64,000 bases of DNA, taken from Bacteroidetes bacterium ADurb.Bin174. Its GTDB lineage: Bacteria; Bacteroidota; Bacteroidia; Bacteroidales; Paludibacteraceae. The position numbers were made by a program, and so were the translations under genes. The notes beneath the pieces were generated by a model. The model was not told where the DNA came from. It saw only the letters and a list, made by a program, of their open reading frames with translations, and searched no databases. Location of the stretch: assembly GCA_002070265.1 (NCBI GenBank), contig MWCX01000038.1:55570-119569 (forward strand). Direction: 5' to 3'. Below are positions 47,310-54,447 of the stretch, one piece after another (within the stretch, counting starts at the first letter, position 1; every line of letters begins with the position of its first letter).

Positions 47310-48119
47310 TTACTTTAATAACTTTCTACTATTAACTTCCTGTAATACTGTCATTTGCTGAATGGCAATTTGATTGAGTTTTGTTAGCCGCTGACTTTGA
47401 GGTATTTTTTCTTCAATAAATAGGGCATTTAGGTTTTCCATATTGGATAAGCATATCAGTTCGTTTATCGAAGCGTAATCGCGAATATTGCCTTTCAAGT
47501 CGGGATTAGCTTCACGCCACTGTTTTGCTGTAATTCCAAACAATGCTACATTCAGTACATCAGCTTCGTTGGCATAAATGATGGCGGTTTGCTGCGGTGT
47601 AAGCTCTTTTGGAATTAGGTTTTGTTGAATAGCATCAGTGTGAATACGATAATTTATTTTTGCTAATTCACGCTTGGCAGACCAACCAAGTTGCTTTTGC
47701 TCCTCTTCTTTTAGGCGTTGAAATTCTTTGACAACGTATAATTCAAACTCCACTGATATCCAACTTGCAAACTTAAAAGCGATATCTTTATGGGCAAAAG
47801 TACCTCCATATCGTCCTGATTTTACCAAAATTCCGATTGCATTGGTCGTTGTAACCCATTTTTGTGGTGACAAAGTAAACGCATTTAGTCCGGCTTCTTT
47901 CCTAAACCCCTCGAATTCGAGGGGTTTAAAAACCGGATTATAAAGCGTTTCCCAAACACCTAAAAATTCAATAGTATTTCTATTTCTCATCCAGTTACCA
48001 ATCACCGCATTAGTATCTTCCGAATTTTTGTATCTTGCTATATCAGTCAATGAGATATAATCGGTTTCATCGATTTTCAGGATAGTAACCTGCGTATCCT
48101 TTACATTTATTTTAGCCAT
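47310..48119 (-). CDS. KilA-N domain protein
   Basis: A 269-residue soluble protein with a KilA-N DNA-binding domain of phage/large DNA virus type in the first half: DYISLTDIARYKNSEDTNAV, WMRNRNTIEFLGVWE, TNAIGILVKSGRYGGTFAHK and FASWISVEFELYVVKEFQRL. The C-terminal half is helical, with TPQQTAIIYANEADVLNVALFG. Such genes are widespread in Bacteroidota as isolated phage-like or defence-associated genes with no known role. It splits the dehydrogenase operon and has a candidate promoter of its own. The codons for KPLEFEGF lie on a 26-bp perfect palindrome (47903-47928). Confidence 0.8.
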   Translation of the reverse strand: MAKINVKDTQVTILKIDETDYISLTDIARYKNSEDTNAVIGNWMRNRNTIEFLGVWETLYNPVFKPLEFEGFRKEAGLNAFTLSPQKWVTTTNAIGILVKSGRYGGTFAHKDIAFKFASWISVEFELYVVKEFQRLKEEEQKQLGWSAKRELAKINYRIHTDAIQQNLIPKELTPQQTAIIYANEADVLNVALFGITAKQWREANPDLKGNIRDYASINELICLSNMENLNALFIEEKIPQSQRLTKLNQIAIQQMTVLQEVNSRKLLK

Positions 48120-48146
48120 AATAATTTTAGAAGTTTATTAAAAGGG

Positions 48147-48175
48147 CAAATTTAACTTATTTTGTTCTATGCAAT
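48147..48175 (-). promoter_or_regulatory. Candidate promoter of the KilA-N gene
   Basis: On the minus strand TAAATTTG (48147-48154) matches the -7 consensus, with ATTG in the -33 region (48172-48175) after 17 bases. It would transcribe the KilA-N gene independently of lpdA. Confidence 0.45.
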
Positions 48176-48186
48176 AAGACATTTCC

Positions 48187-49542
48187 CTAAAAATCAAAAA
48201 TCACCTCCTTCAAAATCTCACTAACCGTAGGATGCGGGAAAACAACCTCTTTCATTTCCTCTATTGTCATTTCCTGCTCGATAGCCATACAAGCTCCGTA
48301 TATCATTTCACTGCTCGGGTTTCCAAGCATATGTACACCGATGATTTCGCCATGTTTCTCACCAACAAGCACTTTGCAAAGACCATTACCGCCTTCGTTT
48401 TCGGCTATAAATCGTCCGGAAAATGCCATCGGCAGTTTGGCTACTTTGTAGGCTAAGTTTTTAGCATTGGCACTCTCTTCCGTTTCACCCACACCGGCTA
48501 CTTCAGGATTGGTGTAAACTACACCCGGAATGGCGTTGTAACGCATATGGTCATCCCTTCCGGTAAGGTTGTTTACCACAACCTCGCCTTCACGACTTGC
48601 CGTGTGAGCCAACAGGGAAAATCCCGTAACATCACCTGCAGCAAAAACATTAGGCACATTGGTACGCATCTTCTCATCCACCTTGATACCGCCACGATGC
48701 AGTTCTACTCCGATATTTTCCAAGCCGAAACCTTGCGTAACGGCACGACGACCAACGCTAAGCAGGATCTTTTCGCCTTCTACCGTATGAGTTTCGCCAT
48801 CCTTTTCAAAAATAACTTTGTTGCCATCCACCTTAACCACTTTGGCATTCAGATTAAACGCTATGCCTTTTTTAGTGTAGATATCGCGCAACATGGCAGA
48901 TATTTCAAAGTCGTTGTTACCCAAAATCTCGGGAAGCATCTCTATTACGGTAACTTTTGTTCCTAAGCTGTTGTAAAAGCTGGCAAACTCCATCCCGATA
49001 ACTCCGCCGCCAATAACAACCAGCGACTGGGGTCGCTCTTTCATTGCTAGTATTTCGCGGTTGGTAAGAATCCTTTCGCCTGCCTCTGCCAAGCCCGGAA
49101 TGGGTGGAACGGACGCCTGGGAGCCGGTACAGATCAAAAGGTTTTTGGCTATGTAACTCTCGCCATTGCAAGAGACTTCAATTCCTTTTTCACTTCTGCC
49201 CACAATGCTTGCTTCACCTTCAACAACATTTACATTACTGCCTTTCATCTTGGCCTTAATGCCTGCTACTAATTTGCGGACTATCTTGTCTTTGCGAGCC
49301 ACCATTTTATCGTAAGCAAAGCTTACGTTTTCAGCAGAAACACCGTATTTGTCGGCATAAAGTGCATTTTCGTAGGTTTTTGCACTGTAAAGCAATGTTT
49401 TGGTGGGGATGCAACCTTCGTTAAGACACACACCACCCAGGTTTGTCTTCTCGAACAGCGTTACGCTAAGTCCTTTTTGTCCTGCTCGTTCAGCGGCTAC
49501 ATATCCGGCGGGACCGCCACCGATGATGATTAAATCTGTCAT
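48187..49542 (-). CDS. lpdA: Dihydrolipoyl dehydrogenase (E3)
   Basis: A 451-residue flavoprotein that reoxidises the E2 dihydrolipoyl group with NAD+. FAD-binding motif GGGPAGYVAAERA at residues 8-20, redox disulfide Cys39/Cys44 (GGVCLNEGCIPTK), NAD-binding VVIGGGVIGMEFASF, the second FAD contact VFAAGDVTG, and the catalytic His in FPHPTVSE near the C-terminus. Length is normal. The spacer to E2 is unusually long and made of repeat DNA. Confidence 0.95.
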   Translation of the reverse strand: MTDLIIIGGGPAGYVAAERAGQKGLSVTLFEKTNLGGVCLNEGCIPTKTLLYSAKTYENALYADKYGVSAENVSFAYDKMVARKDKIVRKLVAGIKAKMKGSNVNVVEGEASIVGRSEKGIEVSCNGESYIAKNLLICTGSQASVPPIPGLAEAGERILTNREILAMKERPQSLVVIGGGVIGMEFASFYNSLGTKVTVIEMLPEILGNNDFEISAMLRDIYTKKGIAFNLNAKVVKVDGNKVIFEKDGETHTVEGEKILLSVGRRAVTQGFGLENIGVELHRGGIKVDEKMRTNVPNVFAAGDVTGFSLLAHTASREGEVVVNNLTGRDDHMRYNAIPGVVYTNPEVAGVGETEESANAKNLAYKVAKLPMAFSGRFIAENEGGNGLCKVLVGEKHGEIIGVHMLGNPSSEMIYGACMAIEQEMTIEEMKEVVFPHPTVSEILKEVIFDF

Positions 49543-49861
49543 AATATTGTGGTAGTTAGTAGTTAGTAGTTTTTGGAAGTTAAAGAAGTTATTGAAGTTA
49601 GGGAAGTTAGCGTGTTCCGAGTTTCGGGGTGCGGGGTCGCGTGATCTGATTCGTTCATCATTCTTCGTTCTTAGTTCTTAGTTCTTAGTTCTTAGTTCTT
49701 CGTTTTACGTCTTTATTCTTTTGTTCTTTGTTCTTTGCTCTTTGTTCTCATTTCATTCACAATTCTCTATATTTCTTTTCACAAATAATTGTTTTTGCAC
49801 TTAAATAAAAATGTTCCCCTAAATTTTCCCTTGGGGGTTAGGGGGCTTCCCCCTTTGAGGG
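49543..49861. other. Repeat-filled spacer between E2 and lpdA
   Basis: No gene. It is occupied by the composite heptamer repeat (49551-49745) and the C-rich/G-rich palindromes next to the E2 stop (49805-49872), with about 60 bp of AT-rich sequence between. Confidence 0.7.
49551..49745 (-). repeat. Composite heptamer/nonamer spacer repeat, copy 3
   Basis: On the minus strand, GAACAAA heptamers are followed by four or more GAACTAA heptamers, GATGAACGAA, CACGCGACCCCG, nine-base TAACTTCNN units and AACTACT heptamers, ending just before the lpdA start. This is the same module order as at 160-316 and 2764-2926, and again in the direction of transcription. Confidence 0.8.
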
Positions 49862-49872
49862 TTAGGGGGCTA
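49805..49872 (-). repeat. C-rich/G-rich palindromes at the E2 stop codon
   Basis: Two related units, one with AAGCCCCCTAACCCCCAAGG and one with GCCCCCTAACCCTCAAAGGG. The first CCCCCTAA supplies the E2 stop codon and its final Ala-Pro codons, so the protein's SPLAP end is encoded by the repeat. Confidence 0.7.
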
Positions 49873-51274
49873 GTGGGCTTTCCATTGTTTCAATTTCAAT
49901 GGCAATTTGCTTTAAAAACTGAGTGGCTTCTCCGCCGTCCAATGCCCTGTGGTCGTAAGTCAAGCTCAGCCCGATATAGGGAACAAATGCATACGTACCA
50001 TCACCCAAATCCTTCGGGCGGGGCACGATGGTGTTTACACCCAATATAGCGGATTGCGGCAGATTAATTACCGGTGTAAACATTTCTACTCCGTAATTCC
50101 CCAGATTGGAAACGGTGAAAGTTCCGGCTTCTGCAGAAAGGATATCGGGGTTTACGCTGCCTGTCTTGCAGGCATTTGCCAATTCTTTGATCTGATTGGA
50201 TAGTCCCACAATAGACAGATCATCGGCATTTTTTATTACCGGGACCACCAGTCCGCGCTCGGTATCAACTGCCACAGCCAAATGTACTTTGTTAAAGTAG
50301 CGAATAGTGTCACCCAAAAAATGGGTGTTCACATTCGGGAACTTTTTCAGGGCTTTGATAACGGCAAAGCAAACCATATCGTTCAATGTGATATTGGCTG
50401 AGAGCGTACCACTTTCATTGGCTGCTTTTACCTGTTTGCGTAATTCCAATATGCGGCGTGCGTCAGCTCCAAGATGGTGGGTGAGTTGTGCCGAGTTTTG
50501 CAGTGAAGTGTGCATTGCCCTGGCAATGAGTTTACGCATATGGGTAACTTTCCTGTCTTCAAAATCAGTAGCATACACAGCATTTGTGGATGGAACCAAA
50601 TCAATGGATTTTGCCATACCCGCTAACCCGGAACCGCCTTGTGGCTCCATGTTATCCGAGGCAGCGATTTTTTTTGCCAGGGGTGTCATCTTAGGACGAT
50701 TTTCCAAAGCGGCTTTTACGTCTCTTTCAATAATACGACCGCCGGGACCGGAACCCGCAAGTGCCGATGTGTTTACTGCTTCTTTGGTAGCAAGGTGTTT
50801 GGCACGGGGAGAAATTAGCCCCCTAAATCCCCCAAGGGGGACTTTCTGTGTGGTTTCTTCAGGATCCCTAAATTCTCCAGGGGGGACTTGAGAGCCCCCT
50901 AAATCCCCCAAGGGGGACTTTAAGTCCTTTATCTTTGTTCCTTGTTCTTTGTTCTTTGTTTGTTCTTCGTTCTCAATTCTTTGTTCTTTGCTCTTTGTTC
51001 CTTGTTCTGTCTGAAGAAGCTCCCGATAGTCTTCTCCTATCTCACCAATAACCATCATCTTGTCCAATACCGGAACTTCATCGCCTTCGCCATAAAAAAC
51101 TTCCAGCACAGTTCCGTCCACAGGAGATTCCTCTTCAAAGGAAGCTTTGTCCGTCTCATAAGAAAATAAAATATCTCCTTTTTTAACGGCATCTCCCTTT
51201 TTCTTGTTGATGCTGCCGATAATACAACTTTCTACGGATTGCCCTTGCTTGGGCATGATAACAACTACAGCCAT
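49862..51274 (-). CDS. 2-oxoacid dehydrogenase E2 acyltransferase
   Basis: A 470-residue core subunit. The lipoyl domain spans residues 1-80 with the lipoylated Lys43 (ETDKASF). A peripheral-subunit-binding domain lies at about 155-190 (SPRAKHLATKEAV, GSGPGGRIIERDV). The catalytic domain runs from about 235 to the end, with His442 and Asp446 in DHRALDGG. The first linker is strange: residues 90-117 (EQGTKSKEQRIENEEQ, TKNKEQGTKIKD) are encoded by eleven GAACAAA-type heptamers, and residues 118-153 (SPLGDLGG, VPPGEFRD, VPLGGFRG) by three palindromic repeats. The same repeats are intergenic elsewhere in the window. The frame is intact, so the enzyme is probably functional with a repeat-made linker. 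Confidence 0.93.
   Translation of the reverse strand: MAVVVIMPKQGQSVESCIIGSINKKKGDAVKKGDILFSYETDKASFEEESPVDGTVLEVFYGEGDEVPVLDKMMVIGEIGEDYRELLQTEQGTKSKEQRIENEEQTKNKEQGTKIKDLKSPLGDLGGSQVPPGEFRDPEETTQKVPLGGFRGLISPRAKHLATKEAVNTSALAGSGPGGRIIERDVKAALENRPKMTPLAKKIAASDNMEPQGGSGLAGMAKSIDLVPSTNAVYATDFEDRKVTHMRKLIARAMHTSLQNSAQLTHHLGADARRILELRKQVKAANESGTLSANITLNDMVCFAVIKALKKFPNVNTHFLGDTIRYFNKVHLAVAVDTERGLVVPVIKNADDLSIVGLSNQIKELANACKTGSVNPDILSAEAGTFTVSNLGNYGVEMFTPVINLPQSAILGVNTIVPRPKDLGDGTYAFVPYIGLSLTYDHRALDGGEATQFLKQIAIEIETMESPLAP
50817..50921 (-). repeat. Three palindromic repeats within the E2 gene
   Basis: Units at 50817-50845, 50862-50890 (degenerate) and 50893-50921, read on + as AGCCCCCTAAATCCCCC then AAGGGGGACTT. 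On the coding strand they yield the peptides SPLGDLGG, VPPGEFRD and VPLGGFRG between the lipoyl and subunit-binding domains. Confidence 0.85.
50927..51007 (-). repeat. Heptamer array within the E2 gene
   Basis: On the coding strand, eleven seven-base units (GAACAAA, GAACAAG, GAGCAAA and variants) plus one four-base CAAA remainder make exactly 81 bases, 27 codons. Because seven is not a multiple of three, gain or loss of one unit would shift the reading frame. Confidence 0.85.
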
Positions 51275-51314
51275 ATACTGTTTTTTTAAATTTACCTTAA
51301 TAACAAAATAAGTA

Positions 51315-52505
51315 TTAATTTATAGTATTATAATAAGACTTTATTTGATTTATAATATTTTTATTTTTCCCCGGAATCAATCCACAAACTTTTTGAAATG
51401 TATAATCCAATCCTATAGTCATATAAGAATCGAATAATATATCCGGTTTGGCTCGCTCCCCATTTTCATCTGTTGCCTTAAAGCTGAAACCATATACCAT
51501 TGCCTTGAGAATCTGATCGTACTCCATTCCTTGTTGCATTGCCAGCCGTATAATACCCATGAATCGATCATTTGGACCGAGTTTGCGTGGCAAATCCTGA
51601 CCTACTCTAAAAATAGTATCCTTCAAGTGTTTATTTTGAAATCTTTTTAACAAATCATCAATATGATTATTTAAATGATCCTTAGTGAAATCATTTGGAT
51701 ACATTTTCAGCAATACTTCAGCAGATTGTAGCATTGTTTTTTTTGCAAATTCTAAAACATTCGGGTCTTCTAATACTTCATAAATATATACTGCTTCAGG
51801 ATGCTTAAAATTACCGTAATATGCTGTAGTGGCATGCCCCAAATTATGGATGAATGCTTTTCTGTCAACCCATGCTTTCATATTTTTCTTAGGAGACAAT
51901 CCTTTTACATCAGGAATTTCTCCGACGAAAGCTTCACCGTCTAAAATCAGATCGTTATAAGGTTCAGCAAAAACTACCAACGGATCATTATCCAAGTCTT
52001 CTTTTGTCATTATCGGAACCATTTTCCCAATACTGGTTTCTATCAATCCTATCAATTTTGTTAAAGGAAAATCAGACGGAAGATGCTTCTGTAATTCTTG
52101 GCGGATAAACTCATCGCCCGAACGCATATTTTCAGCGATGATAATATCCAACGGCAAATTGGAATTTCGCTCGTAACGCTTTAGAAGTCCTTGAGCTATT
52201 ACCGGTACAATGTGTACCAACGCATTTTTTCCGACAGAAACAGCAACGATGGAAGTATTCTGCACTTCATCTATCACCGCCTGTTTATTTGTAGCCTCTA
52301 TTGCTCTGACGTTTGGCACTATAATGGTTTCTTCGTGTTCACTTTTTATTACTACAGGATATGACTTTCTTTCATTTAGCAATTGCACCAGTTTAGTATC
52401 TATATCAGAAAAAACAACTTCATAACCCGATAAGCCGAAAAGTTGACCTATAAAAGAACGCCCGATTTTTCCGGCACCAAAAATCAAAATGGATTTTTTA
52501 TTCAT
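51315..52505 (-). CDS. mtlD: Mannitol-1-phosphate 5-dehydrogenase-like protein
   Basis: A 396-residue member of the polyol-specific long-chain dehydrogenases, which interconvert mannitol 1-phosphate and fructose 6-phosphate with NAD(H). N-terminal Rossmann motif ILIFGAGKIGRSFIGQLF at residues 6-23, the VSVGKNAL segment, the ENMRSGDEF motif, and the catalytic-domain HNLGHATTAYYG, where Lys and His of the family act. The length is close to MtlD. It ends the mannose operon, 16 bases after the PfkB kinase. A role on another polyol phosphate is possible. Confidence 0.78.
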   Translation of the reverse strand: MNKKSILIFGAGKIGRSFIGQLFGLSGYEVVFSDIDTKLVQLLNERKSYPVVIKSEHEETIIVPNVRAIEATNKQAVIDEVQNTSIVAVSVGKNALVHIVPVIAQGLLKRYERNSNLPLDIIIAENMRSGDEFIRQELQKHLPSDFPLTKLIGLIETSIGKMVPIMTKEDLDNDPLVVFAEPYNDLILDGEAFVGEIPDVKGLSPKKNMKAWVDRKAFIHNLGHATTAYYGNFKHPEAVYIYEVLEDPNVLEFAKKTMLQSAEVLLKMYPNDFTKDHLNNHIDDLLKRFQNKHLKDTIFRVGQDLPRKLGPNDRFMGIIRLAMQQGMEYDQILKAMVYGFSFKATDENGERAKPDILFDSYMTIGLDYTFQKVCGLIPGKNKNIINQIKSYYNTIN

Positions 52506-52521
52506 ACCTCAAACATCATAT

Positions 52522-53712
52522 TTACTCATTTATTTGCTCTCTATATTTTTCTAAATAGGGCAATATATGAGCGTACTTCTCACCCTTATACTTCTCAAAA
52601 TAGGTTCCTCCTAAATAAAGACATGCAAAGCCACCGGAGACAATTCCCATGATGCATGCTTCTCTTAGGTCTATGTTTTCTTTGTCTTGCTGCAGTTGCC
52701 ATACAAGAGAACTGACAACCCCACCAACGAAATTATCACCGCAACCGGTAGTGTCTCCTTCGAAACGACCAGATCTTATATCCTGCGACACAGCCTGAGA
52801 TACAGGTAATTTTGTAACACGTACATCACCAAATAATTGATTACCTGCATACATCCATATATTTTCAGAGCCATTGGTGATAATTACTGCTCCAGTTTCT
52901 TTCTCAATAAAAAAGAGCATTGCATCTTCCAAGTTATTTTTTCCGCTTAAACGCAGCGCTTCATCAAAATCGGTAATAAGAAGATCAATATTTTTGTAAC
53001 TGTCATCACTTTTTCCCAATGGCCATTTATTGGCCGGATTGGCTTTTTCATTTATAAAATCGAATACGGTATTTACAACTGTGATACAACCTTTCGATTT
53101 TGATTTTTGAAGTAATTCGGTCAAATGGTTGTGAATTTGCGGAACTAAAGCAGTGCCTCCGAATACTACGATATCGGAAGAAAAGAAATCATCGTCCAAA
53201 TAATCGGGCATATATTCCCACGCTGAACCAATGGAATTAATAAATGTTCTTTCACCGTGTCCATTATTGTAGTCAGGGTCAGAAAGCACATCGGTTGATG
53301 GCGTTAGATGACCAATCTGATTATAATTAGTAATATCTAAAGACTTATTATTTAATGCCGATAGTAAAAATTTTCCATTCTCGTCGTTTCCATAACAGCC
53401 GTAAAAACGCACTGTTCCTTGCTCGTCCTTCAGCATTTGAGCAACATGAATAAGAGCTACAATACAAGGACCTCCAATATTCACAGTATCGGGCGAGTTC
53501 CCGCTTGTTAATTCTTTGAGAACCGTATGAAAATCTTTCTTGGAAAATTCTTCAAATTCCTCCATTAACACCAAATGACCGGGACTCAATCCTCCATCTC
53601 CCCTTCTTTTAGAAGAATATTTAGAGAAAGATTCTGATGAAAAAGAAACATTATTATAAAGCCGATCTACTAAACTACAACCCGTACCGGATACGATGAT
53701 TTTTCGCTTCAT
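52522..53712 (-). CDS. PfkB family sugar kinase
   Basis: A 396-residue ribokinase-fold kinase. The C-terminal signature GDTTGCGDNFVGG (about residue 320), with the catalytic Asp and anion hole, is intact, as are the N-terminal glycine-rich GGPCIVALIHVA region and the LITDFDEALRLSG segment. It is longer than typical fructokinases (about 300 residues). Placed between the lyxose/mannose isomerase and an MtlD-like dehydrogenase, it most likely phosphorylates the ketose product, fructose or a related sugar. Substrate inferred from context. Confidence 0.78.
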   Translation of the reverse strand: MKRKIIVSGTGCSLVDRLYNNVSFSSESFSKYSSKRRGDGGLSPGHLVLMEEFEEFSKKDFHTVLKELTSGNSPDTVNIGGPCIVALIHVAQMLKDEQGTVRFYGCYGNDENGKFLLSALNNKSLDITNYNQIGHLTPSTDVLSDPDYNNGHGERTFINSIGSAWEYMPDYLDDDFFSSDIVVFGGTALVPQIHNHLTELLQKSKSKGCITVVNTVFDFINEKANPANKWPLGKSDDSYKNIDLLITDFDEALRLSGKNNLEDAMLFFIEKETGAVIITNGSENIWMYAGNQLFGDVRVTKLPVSQAVSQDIRSGRFEGDTTGCGDNFVGGVVSSLVWQLQQDKENIDLREACIMGIVSGGFACLYLGGTYFEKYKGEKYAHILPYLEKYREQINE

Positions 53713-53721
53713 AATTAAAAG

Positions 53722-54396
53722 TTAAAGAAAATTTTTGTAATCGGAAACTAATAAATACAGAGGATCTTCGTCCTCTTCAATAACCGGAAAACGTCCTACG
53801 GTTTCGTAAAAACAATTGTCGGATGAATCATCGTTTACTGTACTCACTTCACCTACAAGTACTCTTCCTTTTCCTTCTTCACCGTAAAAACGGTGATACA
53901 TTCCCGGTTCCAAGGTAATGCTCTCGCCGGGTGTTAATATCACTTTTCCACCTGCTTTAACTATTCCTTTAACACCATCTTTTTTATATTCAACATCGGT
54001 ATTATCCAAATCATCATCCTTGGTGGCATTATACAACTCAATAACTAAATTTCCGCCACCTCGATTGATAATGTCCTCCATTTTGCTCCAGTGGTAATGC
54101 ATGGGGGTTTCCTGATTTTCTTCTACTATCATCACTTTTTCTGCATAGGTCTTTTTATCCACATTCAGTTTCCCATTTCTGATGGTAAACAAAAATAATC
54201 CTCTTTTATTAAAATCACCTGAACCAAAATCGGTAATATCCCACCCGAGCATATTATTAATTACTTCTTGAGCATTTTTTTTATTTCGACTCCAGTCTTC
54301 CAAATTCCAGTAAGCCCAAGGCGGCAACAAAAAGTTTTTTTCTTTTAGAAAACACTCAGCATCTTTTAAAATTTGATTAATTTCACTTCGTTTCAT
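53722..54396 (-). CDS. D-lyxose (mannose) isomerase
   Basis: A 224-residue cupin of the D-lyxose ketol-isomerase family (former DUF1498), metal-dependent enzymes that interconvert D-lyxose and D-xylulose and also D-mannose and D-fructose. Metal ligands are visible as His100 and His102 in PMHYHWSKMEDIINRGGGN, a nearby Glu, and His168 in LEPGMYHRFYGEEG. PWAYWNLEDW near the N-terminus is also typical. In an operon of mannosidases its likely task is turning mannose into fructose for the kinase encoded nine bases downstream. Confidence 0.88.
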   Translation of the reverse strand: MKRSEINQILKDAECFLKEKNFLLPPWAYWNLEDWSRNKKNAQEVINNMLGWDITDFGSGDFNKRGLFLFTIRNGKLNVDKKTYAEKVMIVEENQETPMHYHWSKMEDIINRGGGNLVIELYNATKDDDLDNTDVEYKKDGVKGIVKAGGKVILTPGESITLEPGMYHRFYGEEGKGRVLVGEVSTVNDDSSDNCFYETVGRFPVIEEDEDPLYLLVSDYKNFL

Positions 54397-54447
54397 AATG
54401 ACTTATATTTTATTATTAAACTTGATTTATTTCAATCTGTACTGTAA

